Part shown: positions 34,335 through 47,525 of the stretch, one piece after another
Layout: every line of letters begins with the position of its first letter
Position numbering within the stretch: the first letter of the stretch is position 1
Origin: Myrica gale
Taxonomy: Eukaryota > Streptophyta > Magnoliopsida > Fagales > Myricaceae
DNA: 64,000 nt
Direction of reading: 5' to 3'
Assembly (NCBI GenBank): GCA_963930655.1
Contig: OZ005617.1
Span: 5,272,501 to 5,336,500, forward strand
Position numbers and translations under genes: made by a program
Notes under the pieces: generated by a model
What the model was told of the DNA's origin: nothing
Database searches by the model: none
What the model saw: only the letters and a program-made list of their open reading frames with translations

Positions 34335-35881
34335 TATCACGCCCCCAAAATCAACAATGTAATTTTTAATAAAATAACTTGAAAAACAATTCTCCTTTAT
34401 TTGAAACAAAACATCATCAAAATTTTAATATTTTTGAAACATAAACTTGTACAATTTTTAAAACAATACTACTCTGGCCCGCATACCATCGAAGTATCAT
34501 TCTTGCTACGTTTTTCAAAAATCTCTGAAAGTGGGGAAAATAATAACGGAATGAGTTCGACAATTCAGTAAGCAGAGAATAAAAATATATATGTATTCTT
34601 TTTCTTTGAGCCGAAATAAAGAAAATAGAATAGCTTTATCAGAAAATCCCCTTTGGCATCAACAATAAACCACATTGACCTCTGTGGCAGGGTTGTGCAA
34701 CGACTTATTCAGCGGCCAAACCGAATTAAGCCAACAATAAGTGGAGTTTACCCTACTAAGACTTTGCCACGTACGCTAAGTGTGCACTAGGGAGAAACCC
34801 GCACAGAAACCAATCCTAAGAATGGGAGCACTCAGTAATCAGTAAGTTGATACCAACAACAGCAGTAATTTGTAATCAGTAATCAGTAACAGAACATCGC
34901 CTCGGGGTTTGAAAACAGTATAATATATAATATCAGAACTCAAATTCAAAATCAGAAATGATGTTCAGCAGAATACATAATCTTTGAGAAATAATTCAGA
35001 ACAGTCATATAAACAATCTCGGTAGGTCTTTTAAAATTTCACATTTGTTTTCAGAATAACATAAACTTGCAATAAAATATTTCCCACAAAATCGTTTTAT
35101 GAAAACGTGTTCATAATTTTTGGAGAAAAGTATTATAGTAGCCCCGCTTACCCGATTTGCTTCAACAATCGAACCACCCTAGAATCCACGTATTACAGCA
35201 ACCCAAAAGAACCGAAGGAAATCGAGAAACTCATCAATGGTCGAAATTGACTTAGAGATAGAGAAAAAAAACTCAAAATGGATAATAACCCGAAATTGAG
35301 TGGTGTGCACTGTAATCTGAATGAAACTTCCTTTCATAGGTGTTGAGGGCATAATCACAAGGTAAATGATGAGTCTCCAACGTTCTAATTCGAGATCCAA
35401 CCGACGTCCCTTCGATTACCACTCATTATTGACTTTAATCACATAAAAATCATAAAGAAATTAAAGCAAATCGTTAAAGAGATGAAACACCCAAACAAAC
35501 AGTTAAAAATGAGTTAAAATAAGTGAGAAAATGAAGAGAGAGAGAGAATCGATGACAGAGAAAGTCAAAATCTTAAAATCGGCGGCCATAAGTTGAAACT
35601 CTGGTGTTTTAAGGTTTGGGGAAGAAGAAAATAAAAACGTACCGTTTCACCTAAAAATCCAATTCGAGCAAAAGGAGTTTAAAGAAAATAAAAATTCACC
35701 ATATAAAGAAAAAACAAAGGCGACTCAGTGGTCCAGCTGCGCCTCTCTTCTCTTATATGCCTGAGTTCGAATCCTAGCCTAGCAAAAAATAATTTTTTTT
35801 TTAAGACCGGGTCAGGAAGCCTGATTTTTGGAGACGTTATCTTTATCTTTAATATTTGCACCTGATAGTTGGTGTCAGAGC
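34335..35881 (+). mobile_element. LTR-like unit followed by a tRNA-iMet-type primer site
   Basis: It starts TATCACGCCCCC and parallels the unit at 56917-58370 over most of its length. Both share GAGTTCGACAA.TCAGTAAGC, a GAGA run, and a tRNA-like block with CTCAGTGGT and AGTTCGAA. At 35870-35881 TGGTGTCAGAGC differs by one base from the standard iMet primer-binding site, so retroelement leader sequence should follow. The interior is cut after about 200 bp by the hAT element at 36095. No gag or pol is seen. Confidence 0.5.
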
Positions 35882-36094
35882 CAATTATGGACGACAGACA
35901 TGACTCTTAACTTGAAATCCACATTATCAGATTGATAGATTAAAGGCAACTATTCTTCTTAAAAGATATCATATCTTTATTAGCTTTTAATAATGCACGT
36001 TTATGACAAAAGTTGAGATTGTTTTTTCACATATAAAGAACCTTGGGGCAATTGTTCACAGGGTATTACTATTATCTACAATTCTATACATGAA

Positions 36095-37586
36095 CAGTGG
36101 CGGAACCAAGACCAAAATTTAGGGGGTCGAATTCTAAGGACGAAATGACAAAATTTTTTTCCTTTATAATGCTAAAAATTGTCTTACAATTACAATATCA
36201 AAAATTAAAGACTAAAACATTACAAATATTACAATACATGTATTGTGCTATGTACTGCGACTGAGATGTGACAATTGCATCCTACGATTTTGCATCTTTT
36301 GAAAATGTTACAAAACGGCTTCGTTCTCTTGTGACAAACTTATTCACTATCTAAATAAAATAAAATAAAGTGAATGTATCAATATATTATATTCCAGAGA
36401 CTAAAAGCCATGTGGAGATGCAAAGTGAAGTCTCCTATTCATAAACACATGTGGAGATGCAAATAAACAGTGAAAAATAGATGGCAATCAATTCCACAAA
36501 AGCAAAACAGTACAACAATTGCCAATTCCACAAGGAACCTTTCATGAAAAATTCAACAACATATCCCATTATCCCAGCACTTCCAACAACCCACAAAATT
36601 CACACATTTCTAATTCACAAAATTTATAAAATCTCTAATTCACAAAACTCATCAAATCTCTAATTCACATATTCATAATTCAAAAAATTCATCAAATTCC
36701 TAATTAAAAATCCATAATTCATAAAAATCATCAAAAAATCACAACAATAATTAAATTTGTAAATATAATTAAATCATGGCTGAGTGCCCAGACCTGCGGC
36801 GGTGGCTAGTGCGGTAGTGGCTGAGTGAGAAAGTGAGAGGTGTGAGAAACAGAAAAGAGAAAGGCAGGAGGCAGTGGCGGAAGAAAGGGGTAGCGACCCT
36901 GCATTTGTTCTGCAAATTTTGGCAATCAACTTTTTCTTCGTTGTTTTTTTCTTTCATTCTTTGACTAAGTTAACGTTCATACATAGTGGAGATCTAAGTC
37001 CACATACTATTGTACCTCTGAATAGAGGAAACAACACCTGGCCCTTATGATCAGACATCGAGACTTTCACAAACACCCAGCGAGGGTATGCCCAGCGAAG
37101 GAAAAAAGTGGGTCGCGGGAACAACCTGCAACCGTACTATCCAAATAATTGAACAATATTTTTTTGCAAAAAATTACGTGGAAAAATGCAAAAAGTTACA
37201 ATCGGAGCTTTTAAGTTTTTTTTTCTAATATAATATGCAAAAACAAGGGAAAAAGTGAAAAATGAGAGAGTGAGAGGAGTGAGGACTGATGGTGCCAGTT
37301 TAGCTCATTTCTGCTGTGTGGACTGATAGAAAATGTCAGACGATGTTATTGCAGTTTTCCTACGTCAGGGGTATCGGGCCAGGCTTTATGTGTAAAGCAT
37401 ATGTATAGTTGGTCTGGGCCTGAGCTTCAGGGGTATCGGGTTCAGGCCAACTTAATTTTTTTAAAAAAAATTCAGGCCAACTTAATTTTATTTTTATTTT
37501 TTTTTTAAAAAAGTAATGAAATTTTTTTTTGGGTGGCGTGAGGGGTAGCGACCGCCCAGGGTTGCTACCCCTTCCTTCCGCCTCTG
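36095..37586 (-). mobile_element. hAT element, CAGTGGCGG family, 8-bp TSD (7/8)
   Basis: The left end is CAGTGGCGGAACCAAG and the right end is its counterpart TTCCGCCTCTG. The flanks are TACATGAA (36087-36094) and CACATGAA (37587-37594), a one-mismatch 8-bp TSD. A second terminal-like sequence, CAGTGGCGGAAGAAAGGGG, lies inside at 36872 and resembles the outer right end (GGGGTAGCGACC shared). It suggests nesting or internal rearrangement. No transposase remains. The element is 1,492 bp. Confidence 0.7.
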
Positions 37587-40500
37587 CACATGAATTATAC
37601 GATACAATTTGAAGAGAGAGGTAAACATAATATATAGATTATATACTATTTAAAGCTGTCCATATAGAGTTTCGGATATCATGAGTTAACTAATATTCAC
37701 TTATTGTGCCTATCTCTATTTAAATTGTACTTTATAATTCAGACAGATAATTGCAGAGAATTCTAGTCCGTTTACAACTCGAATTTTTTATATTCTTTTG
37801 CAGTTCCCATAAGACGAATGACATGTTTTGAAACTGTAGCCATATATCCGTATCATGATATTTGGAAATCTCAATGCTATTATGCAACCAAGCTGCATAA
37901 AATGTATGCATGCGTATTCGTCCATTGGTCAAATCGGACATATAATTATTAGAATAATTGTTGAAGACTCTAATATATGTAAGCATGATATATAATTAAT
38001 TATACGTTGTTTTCCATTATCCCGCACTTCAAAGCCGAAATCATTATAGAGGTGATTCAGGTGAACCTAGCTAGCATATAGCAAAGCAAGCCAAGAAAAC
38101 CGATCAAAGGTTTTCCTTGGAAAGATTACAGAGGCTAAAAGAGATCTGCTAGCTCGGGATTGACAGAAAGTCGGATAAATGGGTTTGCTTCTCCTATCCG
38201 TTGGGTCAAAAGGAGTTGTGCCTGTATATCTGCAGGGAACTTAGGCGCTTGGTTGGGTATATGGGAAACGCTGATTTTGACAAGATCTGGGCTTTGGCTT
38301 TCAAAATGGATGGTGGGAATTCCATTGGGTAGCGTTTGTTTGAGAGGAAAAGATTGCGGGTTCGTATAGATTGGGCTTTATTCTTCCCTACCCGGGGGCA
38401 TTAAACACTAACAGCAAATAATCGGCTTGCACGAGTCCTTGGACTTCCCAAGTGGTCTTGAAGGAAGCTTATCTCAATTAGGAGCCATAGCCCGTTTCTC
38501 CGGTTTCGGCCTCCCCAGCCGTAGCCCACATATATTGCCCCAAATACGCTCAGCTGAGGCTTATATGTCGTCCCCCACTCTTTTCATCTGACCTTTAATT
38601 TTTTTTGTTTGGACAGTTTAAACCCATTCGCTTAGTGAAAAAACATTAACCTATAAACTAGTCAGTGGACTGTTTCCTGGTCAAATTTCACTTAATTTTC
38701 ATGACAAGTCTTGGGCTGTACGTGCTTAATTACTATATATATATATATTGCTGCCAAATCGGTTCAACTCTCTGCTAAAAACAAAATTAAAGCTGACTGG
38801 TTGTTGGGTTTAATTAAAATAGTAATATATATATTTGCTTTTATGTAATATTCTTGACATCGCCAGTGAAAACAGTCTCCAACGCCTGCTCACGGTGTCC
38901 CACTATATATATTATAAGTCGGAAACGAAATTCAATGTGTCATGGTATGTATGGTTTGAGTTTGAAGTTTCAAACATCAAAAACACATCCCAGCTATGTT
39001 TTTGGTTTTATTTTCTACGTTGTCTAGTTTGCAAAGAATCTTCTTTTCTCAATCAAGGCCTACTTGGGTTGGGTGGCGGAAAAGCAAACACAAAAAGGGT
39101 ACTTACCTTTTTCACTTTTCAACCACTCTTGCACATTCATTTGTTTAAAGGGGTGATTTGCATGAGAAAGAGAGCGGGGATCTTAATTTATTTGAAGATG
39201 GTAATTTGAGTCCTCCTCCATTGGCATCACGAGTACTTGCTGTGACAACATTAAACTCCCTTATCACCGTTGGATCAATGCATTCGTTCACCGATTGACG
39301 ATGTCAAGGGGCCCGTGACAACTAATTGGTCGAAGCAGATAGCTAGGTTTCTTGAAGGAGATGAGGAAATGTATCTTAATTAAAGAACTCTTAAAGTTTT
39401 AAGGGGAAGAGGAGACAATGCCGTTAATATGTGTGGTGGGAATCGGGAAAGAGCAAAAATTTAGGTAAAGTTTGGTGTCTGAATATGGGGTTAGGTACTT
39501 AGGTCAATCACCATGAAATTAGGGCACTTTGAAAAGAGTGATCAATCAGAACTGCTTTTCAATTTCAATGACCATCGTGAGTTTTGGGTCAAAGAGATAA
39601 CTTGCTGTCAATGGAGGCACATATATAGGTGCGGATATAAAACATTAAATGATCGATGTTGCCTTACCTCGTTAAAATATATACAGATATGTTTTGGTCT
39701 GTTATCGAAAAGTTCGAATTTTCAACGTCCCTCTAACGTGTGCGTGCAGCAATTAAGTCAAAATTTTATCATCGTTACAAAAATTTATCTCTCTTTATTT
39801 TTTTACCAATTTTTATAAACATTTTCACATTTTCACCACCTTCTATAAAGTTTTTTTACTTTTTTTCATCAACTTTTTCACTCACTCTCTTCATTTTTTT
39901 ACCAACTTCTGTACCCAAAATTTTAAACACCCTATAATTTTAGCACTCAAACACTGCAGTAATAATGTTTATCTCCTCACATGGTCATGCATCTGTTCGT
40001 AAACAAAGGTAGGTGAACTTTGGTTAAGAAAAATGAGTTACCAGGATGTGAACAAATAATGATTTCGTGAGTCCAAATTTTATATCTTATAAGTGAGTTC
40101 TTGACTTAAATTGATATTAGGGCCGTGGGATTGATTTGAGTATATGAGGTTTGTCATTACGCTGATCACTATCTTTAATTTCTAGATAAGTCAGACTTTG
40201 TAAACTCGATATATAATGGCCGGATGCTACAGATTTTTCAGTTACTCAAAAAAAGCATTCATAAACATCTAACTGATCACAAAAACCAATTTATCTAGTA
40301 TATTCATGATCTCACCTTTTTGTTTTTCTTTCAGAAGCTAAAGGCAACGCATCCCACGTAAAAAGGGCTTTACTACATGACACAATCAAATTAGTGTTTG
40401 GCATGGATTTGACAATTCTACCTTCCTCCTGATTTTTACTTCCAAGTAACAAAAGGATGCAACTTGGAAATTAATTAACATAGTAAAAAGCCATACTCGC

Positions 40501-41560
40501 ACATCTTTATGGGCATTGTTAGTACCACAACAATAGGTCAACTTGTTTTATGCTATTTTTCTTTTACGGTAAAAACTTTTCTTTTATGTTATTCCTCATT
40601 ATAATATGCCATAGAACATGCTCTAGTATGTTTTAATCTATTACCACGAGAGAGAATTAAGGAAGACATAATATTGTAGAATAGGTCAACTTGTTTTATG
40701 CAATTTTCTTTTATTCGTACGTAAAAGGTTTTCTCAACTTAGTAATTAAGGTTAAATAAAATTATTTTAAATACATCAAAATCCTCCATAACCAAACCAT
40801 AAGCCATTTGACATGTTAGTGGAGCAGCAGAAGCTACATGCCATAATGAGTAGAGACTTTTTATGTAATGGTGGTCATACAGCTCTTGGAATCCAAATGG
40901 GAGCACCATCTTACCAACGGTGGGCCGGAGGGCAGCTGAACATACACACCAGTACGCCGAGTCGCTGACTCTTCTACTCTTTTATGTCTGTCATGTGTCT
41001 GTCGTCATCTCGAATCCCCCGCGACCGTAGTAAAAGAAGTGAAATTGCACTGAACGAGGAGGTCTTTCCTTTTTTCACGTAAATTATTTATAGTATTGCC
41101 CAATTTTACAGTACCCATAAAAACGTAAAAAGTTTGTACCATCCTTGGTTTATATAGTATATTGTAAAAGAAAACGTTTTAAAAGAAAAAAAAAAGACAA
41201 AGAAACGAAAAGAAGGTACCAAATTTCCAATACTGGCCGGCAAAATTAGCTCAACTAATTCTCTGACTCATCCTTGGTTTACCCTGTTTCGTGTCTCATC
41301 AACATCATCATGATGTCTCCAAATCATACGGCTCAAAGTGTGTTTGATTTTAGGGTTATAACATCAACTTGTCATCGTCATCGTCGTTATTATATAACAT
41401 CAGAAAACCTAGTAATGACTTGAGGGTTTCAGAAGTCATGGTAGATGGTTGAGATATATGTGGACAGTGGGTTAGTAAAGATAGAAGTACTGTTATATAT
41501 GTATTGTTGCTGATGGTGTGATTAGGTCACGATGATCTTCGCGGTAGACATGGGATTTGA
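37587..41560. other. Intergenic, no gene seen
   Basis: A stretch at 38160-38400 is less AT-rich and has a 69-codon frame (MTESRINGFASP...) but no recognised domain. At 39740-39950 blocks such as TTTTTTTACCAA and CCCAAAATTTTAAACACCC look like a decayed MITE. Nothing else is supported. Confidence 0.45.
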
Positions 41561-41621
41561 TATCAACGTGTAAAAGAAAAAGTACGCATTGGAGGAAGAG
41601 AGAGTGAGAGGAGCTGAATTC

Positions 41622-41629
41622 TATATATA
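41622..41629 (+). promoter_or_regulatory. Candidate TATA box of MIR166
   Basis: TATATATA in CTATATATACTGC lies about 360 bases upstream of the hairpin, a usual distance for plant pri-miRNAs. Confidence 0.4.
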
Positions 41630-41979
41630 CTGCATGGTAGAGACGATGAGATAGATGAGTGATGGAAGTGAGAGAGAGAGAAAGAGAGATGGGTCGTGGT
41701 CATTTCTGGAACCAAGACCCAGTTGGTAGGGTCAGGGGGTCTGCTACTTTTATTACTTTCTTTGTCCTTTTCACCATCCATCTCTCCTTCCCCTGGCCTT
41801 TTTATCTCTATCTCTTCCTTCTCATTTCTCACTCACCCATTCCATTCTATCGTGATCACACATACCCATGTCTCTCTCCCCCCAGTCTCCCTTTCTAGTG
41901 TTGCCTGAGAGGCATGTAGGGATAGCTGGGTAAGCGAAATAGGGGAGAAGGAGGAGTAAGAGGACGACGAAGAAGCTTT

Positions 41980-42145
41980 TGTTTGAGGGGAATGTTGTCT
42001 GGCTCGAGGTCACCAACTAGATCTATGATGTTTTCTCGATTCACCAATTTTTCAAATTCAGATCTCTGAGTTATCCTGTCGAGAGAGATCATATTATTGA
42101 CCGAGTTAATGACGTCGGACCAGGCTTCATTCCCCCCAATTATTG
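41980..42145 (+). ncRNA. MIR166: MIR166 microRNA precursor
   Basis: The 3' arm holds the complete 21-nt miR166 at 42115-42135 (begins TCGGACCAGG, ends CTTCATTCCCC), identical to the canonical plant sequence. The 5' arm at 41989-42009 is the matching star strand (GGAATGTTGTCTGGCTCGAG plus G). The arms pair with only a few mismatches and wobbles. Pairing extends inward (GTCA with TGAC, AACT with AGTT) to a long loop region of about 105 nt, as in other MIR166 genes. miR166 guides cleavage of class III HD-Zip mRNAs (PHB, PHV, REV type) and so sets leaf polarity, meristem and vascular pattern. A donor-like TTG/GTGAGC at 42209 suggests a spliced primary transcript. The gene lies alone between transposon-rich spacers. 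Confidence 0.95.
42115..42135 (+). ncRNA. miR166: Mature miR166 (3p)
   Basis: Exact match to the conserved mature miR166, starting with the usual 5' T (U in RNA). Confidence 0.95.
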
Positions 42146-42208
42146 CTTCTATTCATTCCGATCACAATCTTTTGTACTCGCTCTTCACTGTGTTGCCTTG
42201 ATCTATTG

Positions 42209-45200
42209 GTGAGCATCCTTGCTTTTGTCTTCTTAGTACTCTTTCCATTATATCTGTGTTCTTATTAGCTTTTTGAACTGTTTTTATGCATACATTGGCG
42301 TTTTGTAATTAGGGAAATTGTGGTCGTTGGGCATGAGCAGATTGGTGTAATGATGATAGATTTTGACTGCTTTTTTCTCCCTTTTTCTGACTGGAGGGAA
42401 AGAATCATCATTACTCTTATTATTTTTATTTCTAAATTTCATGGATCAGGCGGAGTTGTGTTTTTCTCTGTCAGTATTTACTCTTTCAGGTTCATCATTG
42501 GGCTGGTTTTTCTCATGATGGCTTCAAAAGAATGTTATCTGTCAGTTTCTGCTTTCTTGCTGATCTACTTTGTAATTGGCTTCTTCTTCCACTGCCGCTG
42601 CTGCCTCAATACAAAAACAGTAAGTTTTCTTAGGGTTTTCATCTCATGGATTCGTGGTTCTCGTGGTTCTCGTGACTCGGAAGTCACTGGATATATATGG
42701 AATCCCTTGAGATCTCCTTTACCATATCTATTTACAACTTTTTCTCGAATGGGTTGCGGTTTATGGTCATAGTAAGGTCAAACTACATGCTTGCAATATC
42801 GGAAGCACCTCACATCATGATGTCCCAAATATCTTTCTGTGGGTACCTGGTTTCGTCTTGTCTTTGATTTTGCAAATGAAAGTGGGCGGACTGTTTGAGC
42901 TGTGCATATCCGCCTCTTTTTCTTTTCTTTTTGTCTTATTTCTGGATTCATTTATGATCAACTACTTACTTTTCTACTAACCATTGGCCCTGAGAATGGT
43001 TAACTGATGCTTTTCTCATGGCTGACGAGATGGACATAGCACTGAGGTTTTTGGAGGTGCTTAGGTTACCATCTGTGGGTTAGGTTCTATCATGCTTATT
43101 AGGTTTTCTTTGAGCAAGCGCAACTCTTTTTGATTCATGTGCTTTGTTGATGATCATTTGGACTCAATTATATCTACAAGGTTCGATCCACAGATGTTAC
43201 TAGCTTCCGTAATGCCTGTGTTTCATACTACTTCGATTTCAGGAAAGGTGAAAAAATATTTCCTCAACGCTGACAGATGTGTGACTAAGCTATATTTGAG
43301 AAGCAAACCACTTTCAAGAGCAATATCACCCTATGGTTTGCGGATTTTATATCATTTATGAGGTTTAAATTAGTCCAATTTGAATCCAGATTCTGATATA
43401 GAGGGTCTTCACATACAAACAGAAAAGTGCAATCAAAAGAAGGATGTGATAGATGGGAACGGATTCCCTCATAGATGGGATGTCTAATTTTGCTTAGACC
43501 TTCTAGTCTTGTCTGATTCATAAGCAAGTTACAGTCTAGATCTGTGCTTCAATTTCTTTGAATTTTATGAAAAACAAATCCCAAATACTGCAACAGGTTA
43601 GTGTAGAATGATGATCAGAAGTTCATAAAACTAAAAAAACATGCAATATTTAGCGTAGATCTAGAATGTTGTGAACACTACAGGCTAGGTATGTTCATCT
43701 TCTTCTTCGTACCAGACAATATTTAGCGTAGATCTGAGTAACCTGTGGCTTGCAACCCTTGTTTGGGGGGGTTACAACTTACGTATTATACCTAAAATCA
43801 AATCAATTAGCTTTACTATTAAATTTTGGGATTTTTAGGTGGAACTTCCATATCTAGTTATGAAAGAATTTGCACATGCAATGAAGATGGACTGGAAACA
43901 CTTCATAATCGATCTCTCTTCTCGACAATACTTCTGCAAAAGACCAGGTGCTTAGCAAAGAGAGAAAGGGGTACAGAGATTATATGACAAAGTAGTTTGT
44001 TGTGTTTCTCTTAAGGTTCCTCTAATTTGTTATGTTTAACACGGGCAAAGAGGACAATACAGAGCGAAATGTAATGGAACAGGTGATTGAAAAGATGAAT
44101 GATAGAAGCGTCACCAAAGAGGACAACCGTGATGGGTCTGATCGATCTGGTGCTTTGTGGCATTGTGTGGAGTGTCGTGCCTCATTCTGTCATCAATTTC
44201 TGAAGCTGAGGCATATGCAACACTGAACGCCTTTAATGATCTGACTCTTTTCCTCTCTCTGAATCATTTACCTTAATATAGTAAAGTCAACATCAGCAAT
44301 TACAGCGTGGATTCCCCCTCTACCCCGACTGTGATTGCTACGGGACTATGGTATTTCTATTAAGTTGATCTATGTGCAATTACCCCCTGTAGTATTTCGA
44401 TTATTAGTTGGACATCTTGTACAGAAAAGGTCAGCTTAGTGTCACAACTCCCAACCCACCAAACGTACTGTCCCTGACTACCTACTGTCAAAGCATCTTA
44501 AAAATATAAAAAAGCCCGGTATTATATGTTTATTTTAAGAGCTAAGATCTTATTTTTAGCAACCAAATCCTGCATCTTGTTAGATGGCATTTTTAAGATG
44601 CGATCTCTTCGATGAAGATGCATATTCGGAGTGCATTCTTGTTGACCTCATGTCTTGCTATTAGAATAGATATTCAGCTAAAAACATGCAAGGGTGCCAT
44701 TTGGTTTTCTCACGGCCTCGGTACTGTGTGTGCGCGCCCGCGCCCGAAAATGTGTTTGGTGAAAGGATGGAAGGCGAGTGGGTGGGTGGGGGGGGGGGGG
44801 GGGAGAGGGTATACTTTTCTGCAACTTTTCCTGAATTATTGGATACCAACTTTGAGAAGTCATGGACATAGCTCTTTTAGAGATGGACCGAAAGCGTCGC
44901 TAAAGATAGACAAGCAATGAGCTATACAGTGGTTTTGGTGCTCTAATAATCTCTCTCTACATATGTAGACGATACTCCATGACATGATGCTCTTTGTCTC
45001 GAGTAACACACAGGGAGGGGGATATCTTTTACACTAGGATAAGATTCCACACATGCAACTAAGATCAAAGCCGTACTTAACTTTTATTAAATTAATTGAG
45101 CCATGTTTATGTTAGGCCAAGCTGTGCGAGTTCAATTCTTGAGAGTACTTCTCTGCCCATTGATGTACAATATTTAAAGTCTGGAACTGTGACAAGTCTT

Positions 45201-45742
45201 CCACCATGGAACTAGGTAATGGCCTTTGTTAGGCATGTTCCCGCACGTACTACCACAGTTTGCGTAATAATTAAGGTTGAGATATATGGTACTAGCTTTT
45301 GTGTGTACTTCTGTGCTGTTTTCTTTCGTTGTCTTGTGTGCAGTTATGCTGTTATCTAAGCCTCTTGAATGCGTAGTCTATCCTATATATGCTAAAGAGA
45401 GAGAGATAGGTGCAATAGGTGTTTGTGAATCATCAGCTGGTCTGCTGTACCGCTGGTTTTGTTACTGAATGACAGCCGTGGCTTGTTGATCCTTGTAATG
45501 TCTGACAGCTTTGAATGAGATGTAGCGTTCTTTACTGTTGGAGGTATGCTCCGAACACGGCTCCTGGCGCTGCGGCCTGGTTACTGTCATGTTTTGGTGG
45601 TCATGCTATGGTGTCCCAATAACAGTACTTTCGTCCAATGCTTAAATGCAGTTGATTCCAAAACTTTATAAGGGTTTATATATAGTGTTTCTCCGGTAGG
45701 AGAAATTAATGATTTTTGTCTCCATTATTATATTACTAGTCT
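42209..45742. other. Region downstream of MIR166, no gene recognised
   Basis: It may hold the 3' part of the primary transcript. Frames at 42320-42772 (150 codons, hydrophobic) and 44032-44226 (MFNTGKEDNTERN...) have no recognisable domain. ATATTTAGCGTAGATCT occurs twice (near 43647 and 43718), and a G run sits at about 44790. Confidence 0.4.
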
Positions 45743-45750
45743 GTTGCGTC

Positions 45751-46032
45751 CAGAACCGGCTCAATAAAAAATTAGGCCTAAGGCCATACTAAAAATTAGG
45801 CCTTTTATATCAATTTTTTTAAAAAATATTTAAAATTTTATTTAAAAATAAATTTTCAGATATAAAATTACTAATCAAGTGGGCCTAAATCTCATTTTTT
45901 TTTAATTTATTTGTTCCTGTATTTAAGGGCTTTTTTAAATTTTTATTTTATTTTTTTTAAATTATGGGGCCTCTTGCTCAAAGTGGGGCCTTAGGCAACT
46001 GCCGAAGTTGCCTAGTGGTTGAGCCGGCCCTA
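45751..46032. mobile_element. hAT-type MITE with 8-bp TSD (7/8)
   Basis: The left end CAGAACCGGCTCAAT is mirrored by TTGAGCCGGCCCTA at the right. The flanks are GTTGCGTC (45743-45750) and ATTGCGTC (46033-46040). The inner arms repeat TAGGCCTAAGGCC-like blocks. The element is 282 bp and non-coding. Confidence 0.8.
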
Positions 46033-46209
46033 ATTGCGTCAGTCCTATTCCCAACAGTTCAGTGCTTTTTTCTATTAGAATGAATGGGTCCGTCCTTGTA
46101 CGTTCTCCTGATCAATTTTTTTTTTTAGCAGACCATATCTGTAATGTTTCTTTATTTCTTTGGTATAAGTTTTTAATTAGCCAACATATAAGAAAGTTTA
46201 TGACATTCA

Positions 46210-46418
46210 GGTGGTGTTTGTTTGTGGAAATTTTGGGGTTTTGGAAATTTTGGGTACTGATGTTTGTGAAAAGTATAGATATTTTATGGAAAAGTGAGGA
46301 GAGAGAAGATTTAATTGAATAGTATAATATTATTTTATAATTTAATGAGGAGAGAAGGATTATTTTATGATTGTTTGGAAATTTTGAGGGATAGAAATGT
46401 TGGGAAACAAACGCCCCC
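46210..46418. mobile_element. MITE, PIF/Harbinger-like, TSD TCA
   Basis: The ends GGTGGTGTTTGTTT and AAACAAACGCCCCC are flanked by TCA on both sides. The interior has paired GGAAATTTTG blocks. A related copy without a clear right end lies at about 54200-54400. Confidence 0.7.
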
Positions 46419-46789
46419 TCAATCTAATCCCCTAAGAGGCTGTTCTGGCTCCTAAATTAAAGAACACGGCCCATCCACCCATGTTTCAATAGCGAGCCTG
46501 ACGATTTCTGAGGCAGCAGTTAAATCCATTCCTTGTAGATTTCTTGGGTTGATGGGTCCGCCTAAGTAGAGGCTCATAGCCCAAACGATAGCTATTAGGC
46601 TTTGTATCAAGGTTTGTTGTGTGGGCCTTTGGACACTTTGGTGGTTTAAGCTAGCCCAGTAGACCTGTAGTTGGCCCTTCTGTATACTGTGCTAGCCCAG
46701 GTAAATTCTCCTTTTTAGAATCCAAGTCCCTGCTCCTCTGAATAGATTACGTGCTGACAGATGAGGTATGCTCGTATTGTAAAAAATTA

Positions 46790-47525
46790 TAGGATTATAG
46801 TAGAACGGTGAGTATTCATGTAAAATAATATTTGTATAGGTAAACGTGTAAAGGTAGAGATGATTTGATGTAATTGTTTAATAAAAAATATTAGATTTAG
46901 GTGAAAAGGTACAGATTGTATTAAATAAAAAAGTAAAAAGTTGTTGGAGATTATGTTAAGTGTATTGATGTTTGTGTTTGAATTTTTAAGATATTCAGCG
47001 GTAATTTTATGAATAGATTTAAATCTAAAATTTTTTTTAAAAAAAAAGTAACATATTACCGAGGTTACAATATACAAGCAGGAGGACGTACAAAAGGTTC
47101 GAGTTACACCCTAATTAATTACCATATTAGGCATGTCCATCCAAGGGAAGGTTTTCGTAAAGCTTGACTTTACAGCTCCAATGGGACAATTGAGGTTCCA
47201 AATTTCAAAGGGGTGAGATTACTTATCACGTGGTACTTGACAGCATGCAGCGCTAGAAACTTCAGCAGACTGATTGATTATCTTAATCTTACCTTATAAA
47301 AACCCGGCTGGCAACCACTAAAAAGTTGAAGCCAGGTGTTCGGTTAGAAAGTTTTTTGAGAATTTTTTGTATTTTTAGAATTTTTAGGTGATGTTAACTT
47401 TATAATTGGTATGCGTGTTTTAGTTATTTTTATGTAGTGTTAAAAATGATGTTTGGTTGTACAATTTTTTGTATTCTGGAAATTCAAAAAAATCCTGAAG
47501 ATTTTGTTTAAACGAACATGCAAAA
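46790..47525. repeat. Two degraded MITE copies
   Basis: 46840-47000 shares GATTTGATGTAATTGTTTAAT and GTTGTTGGAGATT with the element at 10308. From about 47335, GGTGTTCGGTTAG is mirrored by AAACGAACATGC at about 47521. TSDs are not readable. Confidence 0.4.

Noticed and set aside
36872..37586. Independent 715-bp hAT element
   Set aside because: The ends match well, but the flanks (GCAGGAGG and CACATGAA) give no TSD, while the larger 36095-37586 unit does. It is kept only as a nesting hint.
42320..42772. 150-codon hydrophobic ORF downstream of MIR166
   Set aside because: No domain, no codon pattern and no splice context; probably chance in the primary transcript or spacer.
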